Counted from the first letter of the stretch, positions 6,924 through 14,584 are shown. The stretch: 24,111 nt of DNA from Methanolobus sp. UBA118 (GCA_002508635.1 DACO01000050.1:1-24111); one strand, 5' to 3'. Notes: generated by a model not told the origin, from the letters alone. A program made the numbers and translations.

Positions 6924-7937
6924 TTGCAGTCCCCGATCACGATAGCAGGTACGACGATACAGCCGGGTACAAGGAAATCCATTGAATTGCCGATCTCCGG
7001 TTTTTATACCCATACATCGGCTTCAATGCCGGTCCATGTTATACACGGACGCAGACCCGGGCCATGCCTGCTGATCTGTGCCGCGATACACGGAGATGAG
7101 ATCAATGGTGTTGAGATCATTCGCCGTGTTCTGGCACATAAGACCATAAAGAACCTGAAAGGAACTCTCATAACAATCCCTATTGTGAATGTATTCGGTT
7201 TTGTTTCCCAGTCCCGCTACCTGCCGGACAGAAGAGATTTGAACCGATCCTTCCCGGGTTCTAATAAAGGTTCAATGGCATCCCGTCTGGCCAACATCCT
7301 GATGGAGGAGATCGTAGATAAGTGCAGTCATATTATCGACCTTCATACGGGTGCTGTCGGACGCAATAACCTGCCCCAGATACGTGCCCGTCTTGAAGGT
7401 GATGAGGAAACCGAAGCCATGGCCCGGGCTTTTGGAGTACCGGTCATCATCAACACAGAACTTCGTGACGGATCACTGCGTGAGGCAGCAAGGGAGCTCA
7501 ATATCCCGGTCCTTTTATATGAGGCCGGAGAAGCACTCCGTTTTGATGATGTGGCCATCCGGGCAGGTGTGAGAGGTGTACTTGGGGTCATGTCCCATCT
7601 GGGTATGAGGCCAAGAAACAAAAAGAAAAAAGCCAACAACACAGTAGTTTCTTCAACGACCCAGTGGGTAAGAGGGCCTGAAAGCGGAATAATGCGCTCC
7701 AAAGTGCCCCTTGGAAAATGGGTCAGTGAAGGGGATGTTCTGGCCTACATAAACGATCCTCTGGGCGAGATCGAAACTGAGGTAACAAGTCCGGTATATG
7801 GAATAGTGATCGGGAAGACGAATCTCCCACTGGTCCATGAAGGGGATGCTATTTTTCATATTGCCAAATATAAAGAGGAAGAGCAGATCACCAGCTATAT
7901 TGAAAAATATCGCAATGAACTATCAATCAATGATTGA
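6924..7937 (+). CDS. Succinylglutamate desuccinylase/aspartoacylase-family metallohydrolase
   Basis: Zinc deacylase of 337 residues in the AstE/AspA branch of the M14 carboxypeptidase fold. Zinc ligands are visible as H56 and E59 (AAIHGDEINGVE) and H141 (IIDLHTG); the substrate arginine region is DRRDLNRSFPG (102-112), and E200 in LLYEAGE is the likely general base. The C-terminal 90 residues (from about 250) form the usual beta-rich biotinyl/lipoyl-like domain (SGIMRSKVPLGKWVSEGDVL). Family members release an acyl group from N-acyl-glutamate or N-acyl-aspartate. The start is a TTG with AAAGGT five bases upstream, overlapping the end of rimK, only three bases after its stop. Arginine-catabolic ast genes are absent, so the operon context points to a glutamate-tail or acyl-glutamate substrate tied to RimK. 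Exact substrate unknown. Confidence 0.88.
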   Translation: MQSPITIAGTTIQPGTRKSIELPISGFYTHTSASMPVHVIHGRRPGPCLLICAAIHGDEINGVEIIRRVLAHKTIKNLKGTLITIPIVNVFGFVSQSRYLPDRRDLNRSFPGSNKGSMASRLANILMEEIVDKCSHIIDLHTGAVGRNNLPQIRARLEGDEETEAMARAFGVPVIINTELRDGSLREAARELNIPVLLYEAGEALRFDDVAIRAGVRGVLGVMSHLGMRPRNKKKKANNTVVSSTTQWVRGPESGIMRSKVPLGKWVSEGDVLAYINDPLGEIETEVTSPVYGIVIGKTNLPLVHEGDAIFHIAKYKEEEQITSYIEKYRNELSIND

Positions 7938-8010
7938 TGAAAAAGTGATAGAAATAGTAGCAGGATTTCTAAAAATTAAGGATTCATTTTGCAGTTTCAC
8001 GGATAATTTA

Positions 8011-8673
8011 TCATTCAGGACCCTCTTCTGAATCAAGATATTCTGCGATTTTCCTTCCCAGCTCTTTTGCGTCCTCAAGTGCAATCTCCTGATCCTCAAA
8101 ACTGTTTATTCCCACGGAATCCACAGTTGCATCAGGTCCGTAAACCATCTTGATGCCACTCATATCACACTCATCACCGTAGCCGCATTTAACACATGGT
8201 ACATTCCCGAGTATTTTTACATCACCCATTACCTCCATACCCTCTTCCTGCATATAAGCAGCAACGGCATTTACTGCAGTCTCTGCAACAGGAGGTGCTT
8301 CAGGGATGCATGGAACAGCTGAAGTTATAATGATTCCACCGGGCTTGCCACGCATGTATCCTTTCTTGTGCCTGATGGCATAAAGACGTTCAAGCATTGC
8401 CTTTGTCCCTGAGTCGATGGAAGAGTAGGGCGTGTAGCCTGCAACGATCAGTGCATCAGCATCTTTTACCTTTTCTGCGATCACATTGCCATCATCACCT
8501 ATGACACATACGTTGGTGTTGACACACTTCAGGCATGCAAGACATGGCTTGATCGTATATTCACTGAGCTTGATAAACTCAATTTCCATGCCTGTGGCAT
8601 CCAGTGCGACCTTGAGTGCCCGGTCAGTATTGCTGTCAGGGATTGGTGATCCTGATATTCCTATTACTTTCAT
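8011..8673 (-). CDS. Iron-sulfur flavoprotein (NADPH-dependent FMN reductase fold)
   Basis: Flavodoxin-like redox protein of 220 residues. MKVIGISGSPIPDSNTDRAL is the FMN phosphate loop; the compact cluster motif C44-x2-C47-x2-C50-x5-C56 has exactly the spacing that binds the [4Fe-4S] cluster in Methanosarcina Isf, which takes electrons from ferredoxin and reduces O2 or peroxide in anaerobes. A second group, CVKCGYGDEC near residue 165, is additional to the Isf core. The start at 8673 is chosen because AGGTG lies five bases upstream; two upstream in-frame starts lack a ribosome site and a family-like N-terminus. It is convergent with the RimK operon across 73 bases and has its own 374-base upstream region. 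Electron partners are not visible here. Confidence 0.9.
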   Translation of the reverse strand: MKVIGISGSPIPDSNTDRALKVALDATGMEIEFIKLSEYTIKPCLACLKCVNTNVCVIGDDGNVIAEKVKDADALIVAGYTPYSSIDSGTKAMLERLYAIRHKKGYMRGKPGGIIITSAVPCIPEAPPVAETAVNAVAAYMQEEGMEVMGDVKILGNVPCVKCGYGDECDMSGIKMVYGPDATVDSVGINSFEDQEIALEDAKELGRKIAEYLDSEEGPE

Positions 8674-9047
8674 TCTTTCACCTATGTTCATGTCCGCTGC
8701 CCTCAGCCAGGACATTAATACGGTTATTTTGATTTGTAAGTGTATTCAGATATAGCTTATCGTCATTGGGATGTACAAAAAATGATATTTGTATAATGGG
8801 ATGACCATTGAAAGATATTGTGTAAAGGATTCTCGAGTTCAAAATGTCACATACACCTATCAAAACTGCATTTTTTCTATGGATAATTTCACGCAACCGT
8901 ACCGGTAATTGCAGATGATCTCACAGATATATACGAAAAAATTGGTAATAGTAGTGGGGCAATAAATTCAACAACTATAAATCTATTTTAAATATAGATA
9001 AAAACATATGAAGTATAACGACTTTTCAGCATATTAGCACGATTATT
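8674..9047. other. AT-rich divergent intergenic region
   Basis: A 374-base stretch between the iron-sulfur flavoprotein gene (minus) and the orphan membrane-protein gene (plus). I see no RNA gene or credible ORF; a 72-codon minus-strand ORF at 8678-8896 has no ribosome site and no family look. It should hold both promoters. A TGCATTTTTT word at 8867-8876 recurs at 9750-9759, beyond the next gene. Confidence 0.5.
8981..8999. promoter_or_regulatory. Palindromic AT-rich element, possible TATA/operator of the 9048 gene
   Basis: ATCTAT TTTAAAT ATAGAT is an inverted repeat (6-base arms, 7-base centre) located about 50 bases ahead of the ATG at 9048. Its centre could serve as a TATA box, with the arms as a repressor site. 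The high AT content makes chance symmetry likely enough to keep confidence low. Confidence 0.3.
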
Positions 9048-9644
9048 ATGGTTCATAAAAAATCAGTGGAACATTTTGTTTCATCTTTTAACAATATTGA
9101 TTGGATAAAGAAAGATAGATTATTACAAACCCTTTTAATAGTGATGGGTTTAATTCTTTCGAGCTCTAATGATAAATTAGATCACGGATTATTACCCGAA
9201 CTCTATTACTATCTGTTGTTTCTTTTCATCATTTCTACTATTCTTTTATATTCCGATGTGATCAAAGACATGGAAGAAAGAAACAATTTGTATATTTTCG
9301 ACGCTATTGTATCATGTTCTTTTTCAGCAATTTTAGTTTTCTTCTTCGCTTCTGAGGGAGGGTTGCCTAAAGATAAACCAATATTAGGTTTTATGTATCT
9401 GATTTTAACTCTTTCGCTTTATTTCACAATGGCAGGTAAAAATCTTAATAGAAATAACGATATGTATTGGGTAAATCTTCTATTTTTAGGCCTAATTTGC
9501 TTTATGGTGTTCCATTTTGGTAATACGGCATTTTTCACAAATTTTATTATTTATCCACAAAGTTTTGATGTAATCAATTCTTCTATCAATAATAGTACTT
9601 TAGCCTCAGAAAACATTACTAATCATTTACTTAATACCTCTTAA
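9048..9644 (+). CDS. Orphan integral membrane protein, AT-rich gene
   Basis: I do not recognise this 198-residue protein. It has about five hydrophobic segments: LLQTLLIVMGLIL (25-38), YYYLLFLFIISTILLYSDV (52-71), DAIVSCSFSAILVFFFASE (84-103), ILGFMYLILTLSLYFTMAG (111-129) and VNLLFLGLICFMVFHFG (138-155), with a short charged N-terminus and an Asn/Ser-rich tail ending in NHLLNTS. No catalytic motif stands out. Codons are markedly AT-rich at third positions (AAT, TTA, ATT, TTT), unlike the flanking genes, and it sits alone between convergent and divergent neighbours in an AT-rich island, which suggests acquisition. No ribosome site precedes the ATG, so it may be leaderless or start elsewhere. 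The uninterrupted frame and coherent membrane topology argue it is a real gene. Confidence 0.7.
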   Translation: MVHKKSVEHFVSSFNNIDWIKKDRLLQTLLIVMGLILSSSNDKLDHGLLPELYYYLLFLFIISTILLYSDVIKDMEERNNLYIFDAIVSCSFSAILVFFFASEGGLPKDKPILGFMYLILTLSLYFTMAGKNLNRNNDMYWVNLLFLGLICFMVFHFGNTAFFTNFIIYPQSFDVINSSINNSTLASENITNHLLNTS

Positions 9645-9757
9645 AATGCAACAAATAATACATTCATTTCACTCAACAAACATTAATATGTATCACTATT
9701 GTATTTTTTAAATTTAAACTTAAAAACGAATCAACAGTTTAGTTATCGTTGCATTTT
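9643..9757. repeat. 10-base inverted repeat bracketing an AT-rich spacer
   Basis: AAAATGCAAC at 9643-9652, touching the stop codon of the orphan membrane-protein gene, is perfectly complemented by GTTGCATTTT at 9748-9757. The 95 bases between are very AT-rich and carry no ORF. It may mark a terminator region or a scar of a small element; no target-site duplication or transposase is visible. Confidence 0.4.
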
Positions 9758-9842
9758 TTGCTTATTACTATTACCCAACCTTGCTGTGCTGGGAATACGA
9801 TTCGGACTTTAACTCATAAATTCAAAGCTTTCCTATCAAAAT

Positions 9843-10592
9843 CTATTCCATCTTCTTCCTCAGCTCAAGTATCGCCGGTGTAGGAGTAACCTTCTTCGGA
9901 CACACAGCCACGCACTTGTAAACCACATCGCAGCCCCAGACACCAGATTCGGAATCGAGAAGTTCCAGAAGTTCATCCCTGTCTTTGTCACGGCTTCTTG
10001 GGTCCAGGTAGAACCTCCAGGCTTTAGCAAGGGCTGCGGGTCCCAGATAATTTCCATCCCTGGCAGCAGCCGGGCAGGCTCCGTGGCATGTGGCGCAGAG
10101 TATGCAATTGGTGTACCTTTCAAGTTGATTCTGTGTGGATGGGTCCATGAGTGTTACTTTCTCAGGCTCCCTGTCCTGCATATCGATCCACGGTTTAACT
10201 GAGTCCACAAGGCTGTAAAAATGATCCATATCCACAATGAGGTCCCTGATGACCTTCAGGTTGGGGAGGGGTTCGATGAGTATTTCGTTCTTGCCTTCAA
10301 CTTTCCCGGACTGCTTCACAGCTGCAATGTCATCCTCCGGCTCATCTGCAGCCTCATCCTTTACATTAGCCACCTGTGTTCTGCATGCAAGTCCTGGGAC
10401 CTTGTTTATCAACATGGCACAGCTTCCACAGACCGCACCCCTGCACGAGTATCTGAAACACAGGCTGCCATCCTGTCTTTCCTGTACGTGGAACAGGGCT
10501 TCAAGGACAGTCATTCCTGTTTTTTCCTCAACCTCAAATTGATCGAACCATGTCCTGTCTCCGTCCTGTCTTTTGATTTTGAGAGTGACCAT
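9843..10592 (-). CDS. frdB: Fumarate reductase/succinate dehydrogenase iron-sulfur subunit
   Basis: Electron-transfer subunit of 249 residues, the usual SdhB/FrdB length. Three clusters are readable: [2Fe-2S] by C50, C55, C58 and C70 (SCRGAVCGSC, GLAC); [4Fe-4S] by CILCATCHGACP; and [3Fe-4S] by CDVVYKCVAVCPKK near the C-terminus. It would carry electrons between an external donor or acceptor and the FAD of FrdA. Its ATG overlaps the frdA stop (10592), so the pair is co-translated. Unlike the TfrB subunit of Methanothermobacter thiol:fumarate reductase it has no C-terminal CCG (HdrB-like) extension, and no membrane anchors SdhC/D follow: downstream is 198 bases of AT-rich DNA and a convergent gene. 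Direction in vivo (fumarate reduction versus succinate oxidation) cannot be read from sequence. Confidence 0.93.
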   Translation of the reverse strand: MVTLKIKRQDGDRTWFDQFEVEEKTGMTVLEALFHVQERQDGSLCFRYSCRGAVCGSCAMLINKVPGLACRTQVANVKDEAADEPEDDIAAVKQSGKVEGKNEILIEPLPNLKVIRDLIVDMDHFYSLVDSVKPWIDMQDREPEKVTLMDPSTQNQLERYTNCILCATCHGACPAAARDGNYLGPAALAKAWRFYLDPRSRDKDRDELLELLDSESGVWGCDVVYKCVAVCPKKVTPTPAILELRKKME

Positions 10593-12268
10593 CAGTACGC
10601 CCTCCTCTCTGGCTGGAAGCGGTCTATGGTCACTTCCCTGTAATCGAGTTCTGGTCCCTCAGGTTTGAAAAAGGCCAGTGTGTGCTTGAGCCAGTTCTCA
10701 TCATCCCTCTCGGGATAATCAGTCCGGTAGTGTGCTCCCCGGCTCTCTTCCCTTACAAGTGCACCAAGAGCAATTACATGTCCGAGTTCCAGCATGCCCT
10801 TAAGCTCGATGGCGTTCATCAGCTCGAAATTAAAAACACTGGAATTGTTCTTCACTCTGAGCTCTTTGCCTCTTTCCTTCAGCTCACGGATAGCTTCAAC
10901 AGCATGCTCGAGTTTTTCCCTGTTCCTGAACACGCCGACATATTCCTGCATGATCGCTCGCAACTCATCCCTGAGCTCTGCAAAGTTTTCTCCACCTTCA
11001 CCCATCATTTCTTCAATACTTTGCTGCTCACTTTTTAAAGCATCAATGAGACTTTCTTCAGTTTGATTCTCTACCGTCTTCACGTATTCCGCAGCAGCAC
11101 CTCCGGCTCTTTTTCCAAAGACAACCGTATCCAGTAATGAGTTTCCTCCAAGCCGGTTGGCACCGTGTACGCTGATGCATGCACATTCCCCGACAGCATA
11201 TAATCCAGGCATCGGAGTCTCACCATCCTTATTGGAGCTGACACCTCCCATTGAATAATGCTGACCTGGCTGCACCGGTATGGGCTTCTGAACAGGGTCG
11301 ATGCCTGCAAAATCAATGGATATCTGCCTTATGCCGGGAAGTCTTTTGTTGATCTTTTCTTTTCCCAGGTGGGTAATGTCGAGTTGAACGTATCCTCCCG
11401 GGAATCCTCTTCTTTCATCGATTTCTGTCTGTATCGCTCTTGCCACAATATCCCTTGGTGCCAGTTCCATGGCTCCGGCAGCGTAGCTTGCCATGAAGCG
11501 TTCGTGGTCCTTATTGTAGAGATAACCTCCCTCACCCCTTGCACCTTCGGTTATCAGTATGTTCGTACCCCAGAGCGTCGTTGGGTGGAACTGTACGAAT
11601 TCCATGTCCTTGAGAGATACACCTGCCATGTAGGCGAGAGCAATACCGGATCCCCGGTTGATGATGGCATTTGTGGAGCGCTGATATATCCTTCCGTATC
11701 CTCCGGTGGCAAGTATTGTGGCTTTAGCCCTTAATGCATCCATTTCCGAATTTGCAGTATTCATGGCCACAGACCCGATGCATTTCCCTTTCTCAACCAC
11801 CAGTCTTGTGACCAGCCATTCATTGTAGACCTTGATCTTATTCTTCAGCACCTGTTCATGGAGAGTGTGCAGGAGATTGTGTCCTGTTCGGTCACCTGCG
11901 TAACACGTTCTCGGGAAGCCTGCACCTCCGAACGGGCGCTGTGCTATGGTACCGTCATCCTTTCTGGAGAAATTCGTTCCCCAGTTCTCCATCTCGATCA
12001 CTCTCTCTGGTGCTTCCCTACAGAGTATCTCAACCGTGTCCTGGTCAGCAAGGTAGTCGCTGCCTTTCACAGTATCAAGGGCATGCGCCTCCCAGCTATC
12101 ATCGAAACCAAGGGATGCATTTATTCCTCCCTGTGCTGCTCCTGAGTGGCTGCGTATTGGATATACCTTTGATATTATCGCAACATCAGCACCCCGGAAT
12201 TTTGCTTCAAGTGCTGCCCTGAGCCCCGAGAGTCCACCGCCTATCACCAGTACATCATGATCTATCAT
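10592..12268 (-). CDS. frdA: Fumarate reductase/succinate dehydrogenase flavoprotein subunit
   Basis: Catalytic FAD subunit of 558 residues interconverting fumarate and succinate. The N-terminus has the Rossmann GGGLSG (10-15); H41 in RSHSGAAQGG is the residue that bears covalent FAD in this family. Active-site segments are intact: QFHPT, LITEGARGEGG, the APRDIVARA arginine, QHYSMGGV and HGANRLGGNSLLD, followed by the helical C-terminal domain. The ATG at 12268 overlaps the stop of the upstream lyase gene and its stop overlaps the frdB start, so three proteins are made in a coupled series. L-aspartate oxidase (NadB) is a paralogue with similar motifs, but the full-length C-terminal domain and the FrdB partner exclude it. 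Probably a soluble or peripherally bound two-subunit enzyme, because no anchor gene is present. Confidence 0.93.
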   Translation of the reverse strand: MIDHDVLVIGGGLSGLRAALEAKFRGADVAIISKVYPIRSHSGAAQGGINASLGFDDSWEAHALDTVKGSDYLADQDTVEILCREAPERVIEMENWGTNFSRKDDGTIAQRPFGGAGFPRTCYAGDRTGHNLLHTLHEQVLKNKIKVYNEWLVTRLVVEKGKCIGSVAMNTANSEMDALRAKATILATGGYGRIYQRSTNAIINRGSGIALAYMAGVSLKDMEFVQFHPTTLWGTNILITEGARGEGGYLYNKDHERFMASYAAGAMELAPRDIVARAIQTEIDERRGFPGGYVQLDITHLGKEKINKRLPGIRQISIDFAGIDPVQKPIPVQPGQHYSMGGVSSNKDGETPMPGLYAVGECACISVHGANRLGGNSLLDTVVFGKRAGGAAAEYVKTVENQTEESLIDALKSEQQSIEEMMGEGGENFAELRDELRAIMQEYVGVFRNREKLEHAVEAIRELKERGKELRVKNNSSVFNFELMNAIELKGMLELGHVIALGALVREESRGAHYRTDYPERDDENWLKHTLAFFKPEGPELDYREVTIDRFQPERRAY

Positions 12269-13653
12269 TTCTTTACTCCAGTAAGTTTCATGGGGTCGAG
12301 GAATTCCTGTTTTTCTTCCTCTGTCAGGATTCCCATCTCGTCAAAAATCTCTCTTATTGTCCTGTTCTCGCGATGGGCCCGATATGATACCTCTGCCGCT
12401 TTCTCATATCCGATTTCAGGGGCAAGGGATGTTGCAAGTGCCAAGCTGGATTCCGCCAGTCCAGCACATCTTTCCCTGTTGGCTGTAATCCCTTTCAGGC
12501 AGTTCCTGTTGAATGAAGCAATGGCTCCGCTGAGTATATGTATGGATTTGAGCAGGTTATAGGCGAGAACCGGGGTAAAGACATTGAGTTCAAGCTGTCC
12601 TGCCTGTGCAGCCATCATTATGGCAGTATCATTTCCTATAACCTGGAAACACGCCATGTTGAGCATTTCAGCCATAACGGGATTGACCTTTCCGGGCATA
12701 ATCGATGAGCCGGGCTGGACAGCAGGCAGGTTAATCTCTCCGAAACCGGCCCTAGGACCACTTGAAAGCAACCTCAGGTCGTTTGCGATCTTTATGAGAC
12801 TGGCTGCAAGGTTTCGAAGTGCGGCAGATGTATTGAGGATCGCATCTGCTCCCTGGGTAGCCTCGAATGCATTTTCCGCGATCCTGAAGTCGATCCCTGT
12901 TAAGCTGTTCATCTCTTTGATCGCAATGGCCCCGAATCCTGTCGGTGTGTTCAGGCCGGTACCAACAGCAGTTCCACCCATATTTAACTCTTCGAGATCA
13001 TTCATTGCCCGAAAGAGACGTTCCACTCCAAGTTCGACAGTTCTTGCATAGCCACTGAACTCCTGTCCAAGAGTGATAGGAACTGCATCCTGCAGATGGG
13101 TCCTTCCGGGTTTTACTATCTCCATAAAGTCACCTGCCCTGTTCAGTAACAGTTCATTCAGTTCGATAACAACGGGAAGCAGACCCTTTTTCAGGGATTC
13201 CATGGCAGAGATATGTATTGCAGTGTGTGTTGTATCATTTGATGACTGCGACATGTTGACGTGATCATTAGGATGGATGATGTCATATCGTCCTTTCCCG
13301 TATCCCATTATCTCAAGGGCACGGTTTGCTATAACCTCGTTTGCATTCATGTTCTGCGAAGTACCCGCCCCTGACTGGAAAGCATCCACTACGAAGTGGT
13401 TGTCGAATTTTCCTTCCCTGATCTCTGTTGCAGCCTGAACTATGGCTTCACCTATTTTTTGATCAAGTCTCCCGCTTTGCATATTCGCCCTGGCAGAGAC
13501 AATCTTGATGGCTGCCTGAGCTCTTATGAAAGATGAAGGTAGTCTTTCCCCACTGACCCTGAAATTCTCCACAGCTCTTGCTGTCTGAGGTCCGTAATAC
13601 ACATTGTCGGGAACTTTCACTTCCCCTAAGGTATCTTTCTCCAGACGTACCAT
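12265..13653 (-). CDS. fumC: Class II fumarate hydratase / aspartate ammonia-lyase family enzyme
   Basis: Lyase of 462 residues of the fumarase/aspartase superfamily, expected to be a cytosolic homotetramer. Substrate-loop signature GSSIMPGKVNPV and the active-site segments GAGTSQNMNANE, MSQSSNDTTHTAIH and GRTHLQDAVPI (H186) are complete. Subtype is mixed: QSSND and HPNDHVNMSQ favour fumarase, whereas GAGTS, LRLLSSGPRAGFGEINLP, AAQAGQLELNV and the lack of the fumarase AHDA segment resemble aspartase. I lean to fumarase because it is coupled (ATGA overlap) to frdA-frdB, giving malate-fumarate-succinate in one operon, but aspartate-fumarate-succinate would make equal sense. It is the first gene of the operon, with an unusual hairpin instead of a ribosome site just upstream. 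ArgH elsewhere in the window is a distant paralogue. Confidence 0.8.
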   Translation of the reverse strand: MVRLEKDTLGEVKVPDNVYYGPQTARAVENFRVSGERLPSSFIRAQAAIKIVSARANMQSGRLDQKIGEAIVQAATEIREGKFDNHFVVDAFQSGAGTSQNMNANEVIANRALEIMGYGKGRYDIIHPNDHVNMSQSSNDTTHTAIHISAMESLKKGLLPVVIELNELLLNRAGDFMEIVKPGRTHLQDAVPITLGQEFSGYARTVELGVERLFRAMNDLEELNMGGTAVGTGLNTPTGFGAIAIKEMNSLTGIDFRIAENAFEATQGADAILNTSAALRNLAASLIKIANDLRLLSSGPRAGFGEINLPAVQPGSSIMPGKVNPVMAEMLNMACFQVIGNDTAIMMAAQAGQLELNVFTPVLAYNLLKSIHILSGAIASFNRNCLKGITANRERCAGLAESSLALATSLAPEIGYEKAAEVSYRAHRENRTIREIFDEMGILTEEEKQEFLDPMKLTGVKK

Positions 13654-13661
13654 AAAATCAG

Positions 13662-13682
13662 CCGGGTAATAGTCAGACCCGG
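13662..13682 (-). promoter_or_regulatory. Hairpin in the 5' leader directly before the fumarase/aspartase start
   Basis: On the minus strand CCGGGT and ACCCGG form a 6-base GC-rich stem with a 9-base loop, ending eight bases before the ATG at 13653, where a ribosome site would be expected; no GGAGG-like sequence is there. A TATA-like stretch on the minus strand around 13766-13774 would give a leader of roughly 85-90 bases containing this stem. It could control translation of the whole coupled operon. Confidence 0.4.
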
Positions 13683-13830
13683 ATATCTGCTAACTCCCAG
13701 TAAAGATTGAATTTTTTATCTAATAAGTCTATTCTCGGGAGTCTGATCTCGCTCGGGCTAATTTGATTATATTTGATATTAAAATACTGATAAGATTCCA
13801 ATAATGTTTAAATTTTAATAGGGTGTGTAA

Positions 13831-14439
13831 ATGAACATGAACGATGTAATAAAATGGGATATTGATGTTTCAATATTAAATAACAAATTCATCCTGAGGG
13901 AACTGCTGAAAGTCCTTGGGATTGCAACTTTGCTCACAGCGTTCATCGTTTTATTAATAATGCTTCCCTCAATACTCGGCGGTGATTTTACCGGAAGCAG
14001 CAGCAATATGCGTGATATGAAGTATGCATTTATTCTGATTGGCCTTTTATTTGTATTTACAGTATTATTCATATTCGCATACTATGGGAACAGGTACATG
14101 CTTTCCTATAGTCTGGATAAAAATACGGTCAGCACCATGAGCAGGACCGAACAACGCAGCAAGAACAGTAAATTGAATTTTCTTCTGATAATCGTTGGTC
14201 TGCTCACGCGAAATCTGGCGGCAACAGGCACAGGTTTTCTTGCAAACTCCCGTCAGGATCAGATTATAAAATGGAATAATGTCAAAAAGGCAACATTCTA
14301 TCCTGCAAGTAACACCATAACATTGTCAACCGGATACGGGGAAAAGAGTATTGTGTTTTGTACGGAAGAGAATTACAGTGACGTATCTGAGCACGTGAGA
14401 TCGGTGTGCAGCAATTCCTGCAGGATTAAAGAGAAATAA
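13831..14439 (+). CDS. Small membrane protein of unknown function with a cytosolic beta-rich tail
   Basis: Not recognised with certainty. The 202 residues show two membrane helices, GIATLLTAFIVLLIMLPSIL (about 30-49) and YAFILIGLLFVFTVLFIFAYYG (about 69-90), then a soluble C-terminal half from about 95. That half has alternating short strands (RYMLSYSLDKNTVSTM, QDQIIKWNNVKKATFYP, NTITLSTGYGEKSIVFCTEENY) and a closing helix with two cysteines, a pattern like the PH-like domains (bPH/DUF-type) found behind two-helix anchors in many prokaryotic proteins. The ATG at 13831 has GGTG five bases upstream. It is divergent from the fumarase operon and is followed by 145 bases before argH, so it is probably its own unit. 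Confidence 0.75.
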   Translation: MNMNDVIKWDIDVSILNNKFILRELLKVLGIATLLTAFIVLLIMLPSILGGDFTGSSSNMRDMKYAFILIGLLFVFTVLFIFAYYGNRYMLSYSLDKNTVSTMSRTEQRSKNSKLNFLLIIVGLLTRNLAATGTGFLANSRQDQIIKWNNVKKATFYPASNTITLSTGYGEKSIVFCTEENYSDVSEHVRSVCSNSCRIKEK

Positions 14440-14584
14440 GCAGCCTTAGGTTTTGTAATTAAACCGGTGTCTATTTCAAAAAACCATCACTTCCAAAACC
14501 GATTCTTATTTATGTATTCAGGCCGTACCACGCTACAAAATCAAGGTCACTTTTAATATTATATTTAATCAAGCGAGGATTCAC

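Noticed and set aside
7837..8031. 64-codon ORF between the deacylase gene and the flavoprotein gene
   Set aside because: Mostly out-of-frame overlap with the deacylase C-terminus; the remaining tail has no recognisable features.
8678..8896. 72-codon minus-strand ORF in the 374-base intergenic region
   Set aside because: No ribosome site, no domain-like pattern, and it overlaps the leader of the iron-sulfur flavoprotein gene; likely chance.
10060..10125. CATCH (CxxCH) in FrdB as a heme c site
   Set aside because: It is part of CILCATCHGACP, the standard [4Fe-4S] ligand set of SdhB/FrdB; the resemblance to a heme motif is accidental.
11258..11734. 158-codon plus-strand ORF inside frdA
   Set aside because: Antisense to a fully conserved gene with intact motifs, no ribosome site, and an unlikely Cys/Ser-rich composition.
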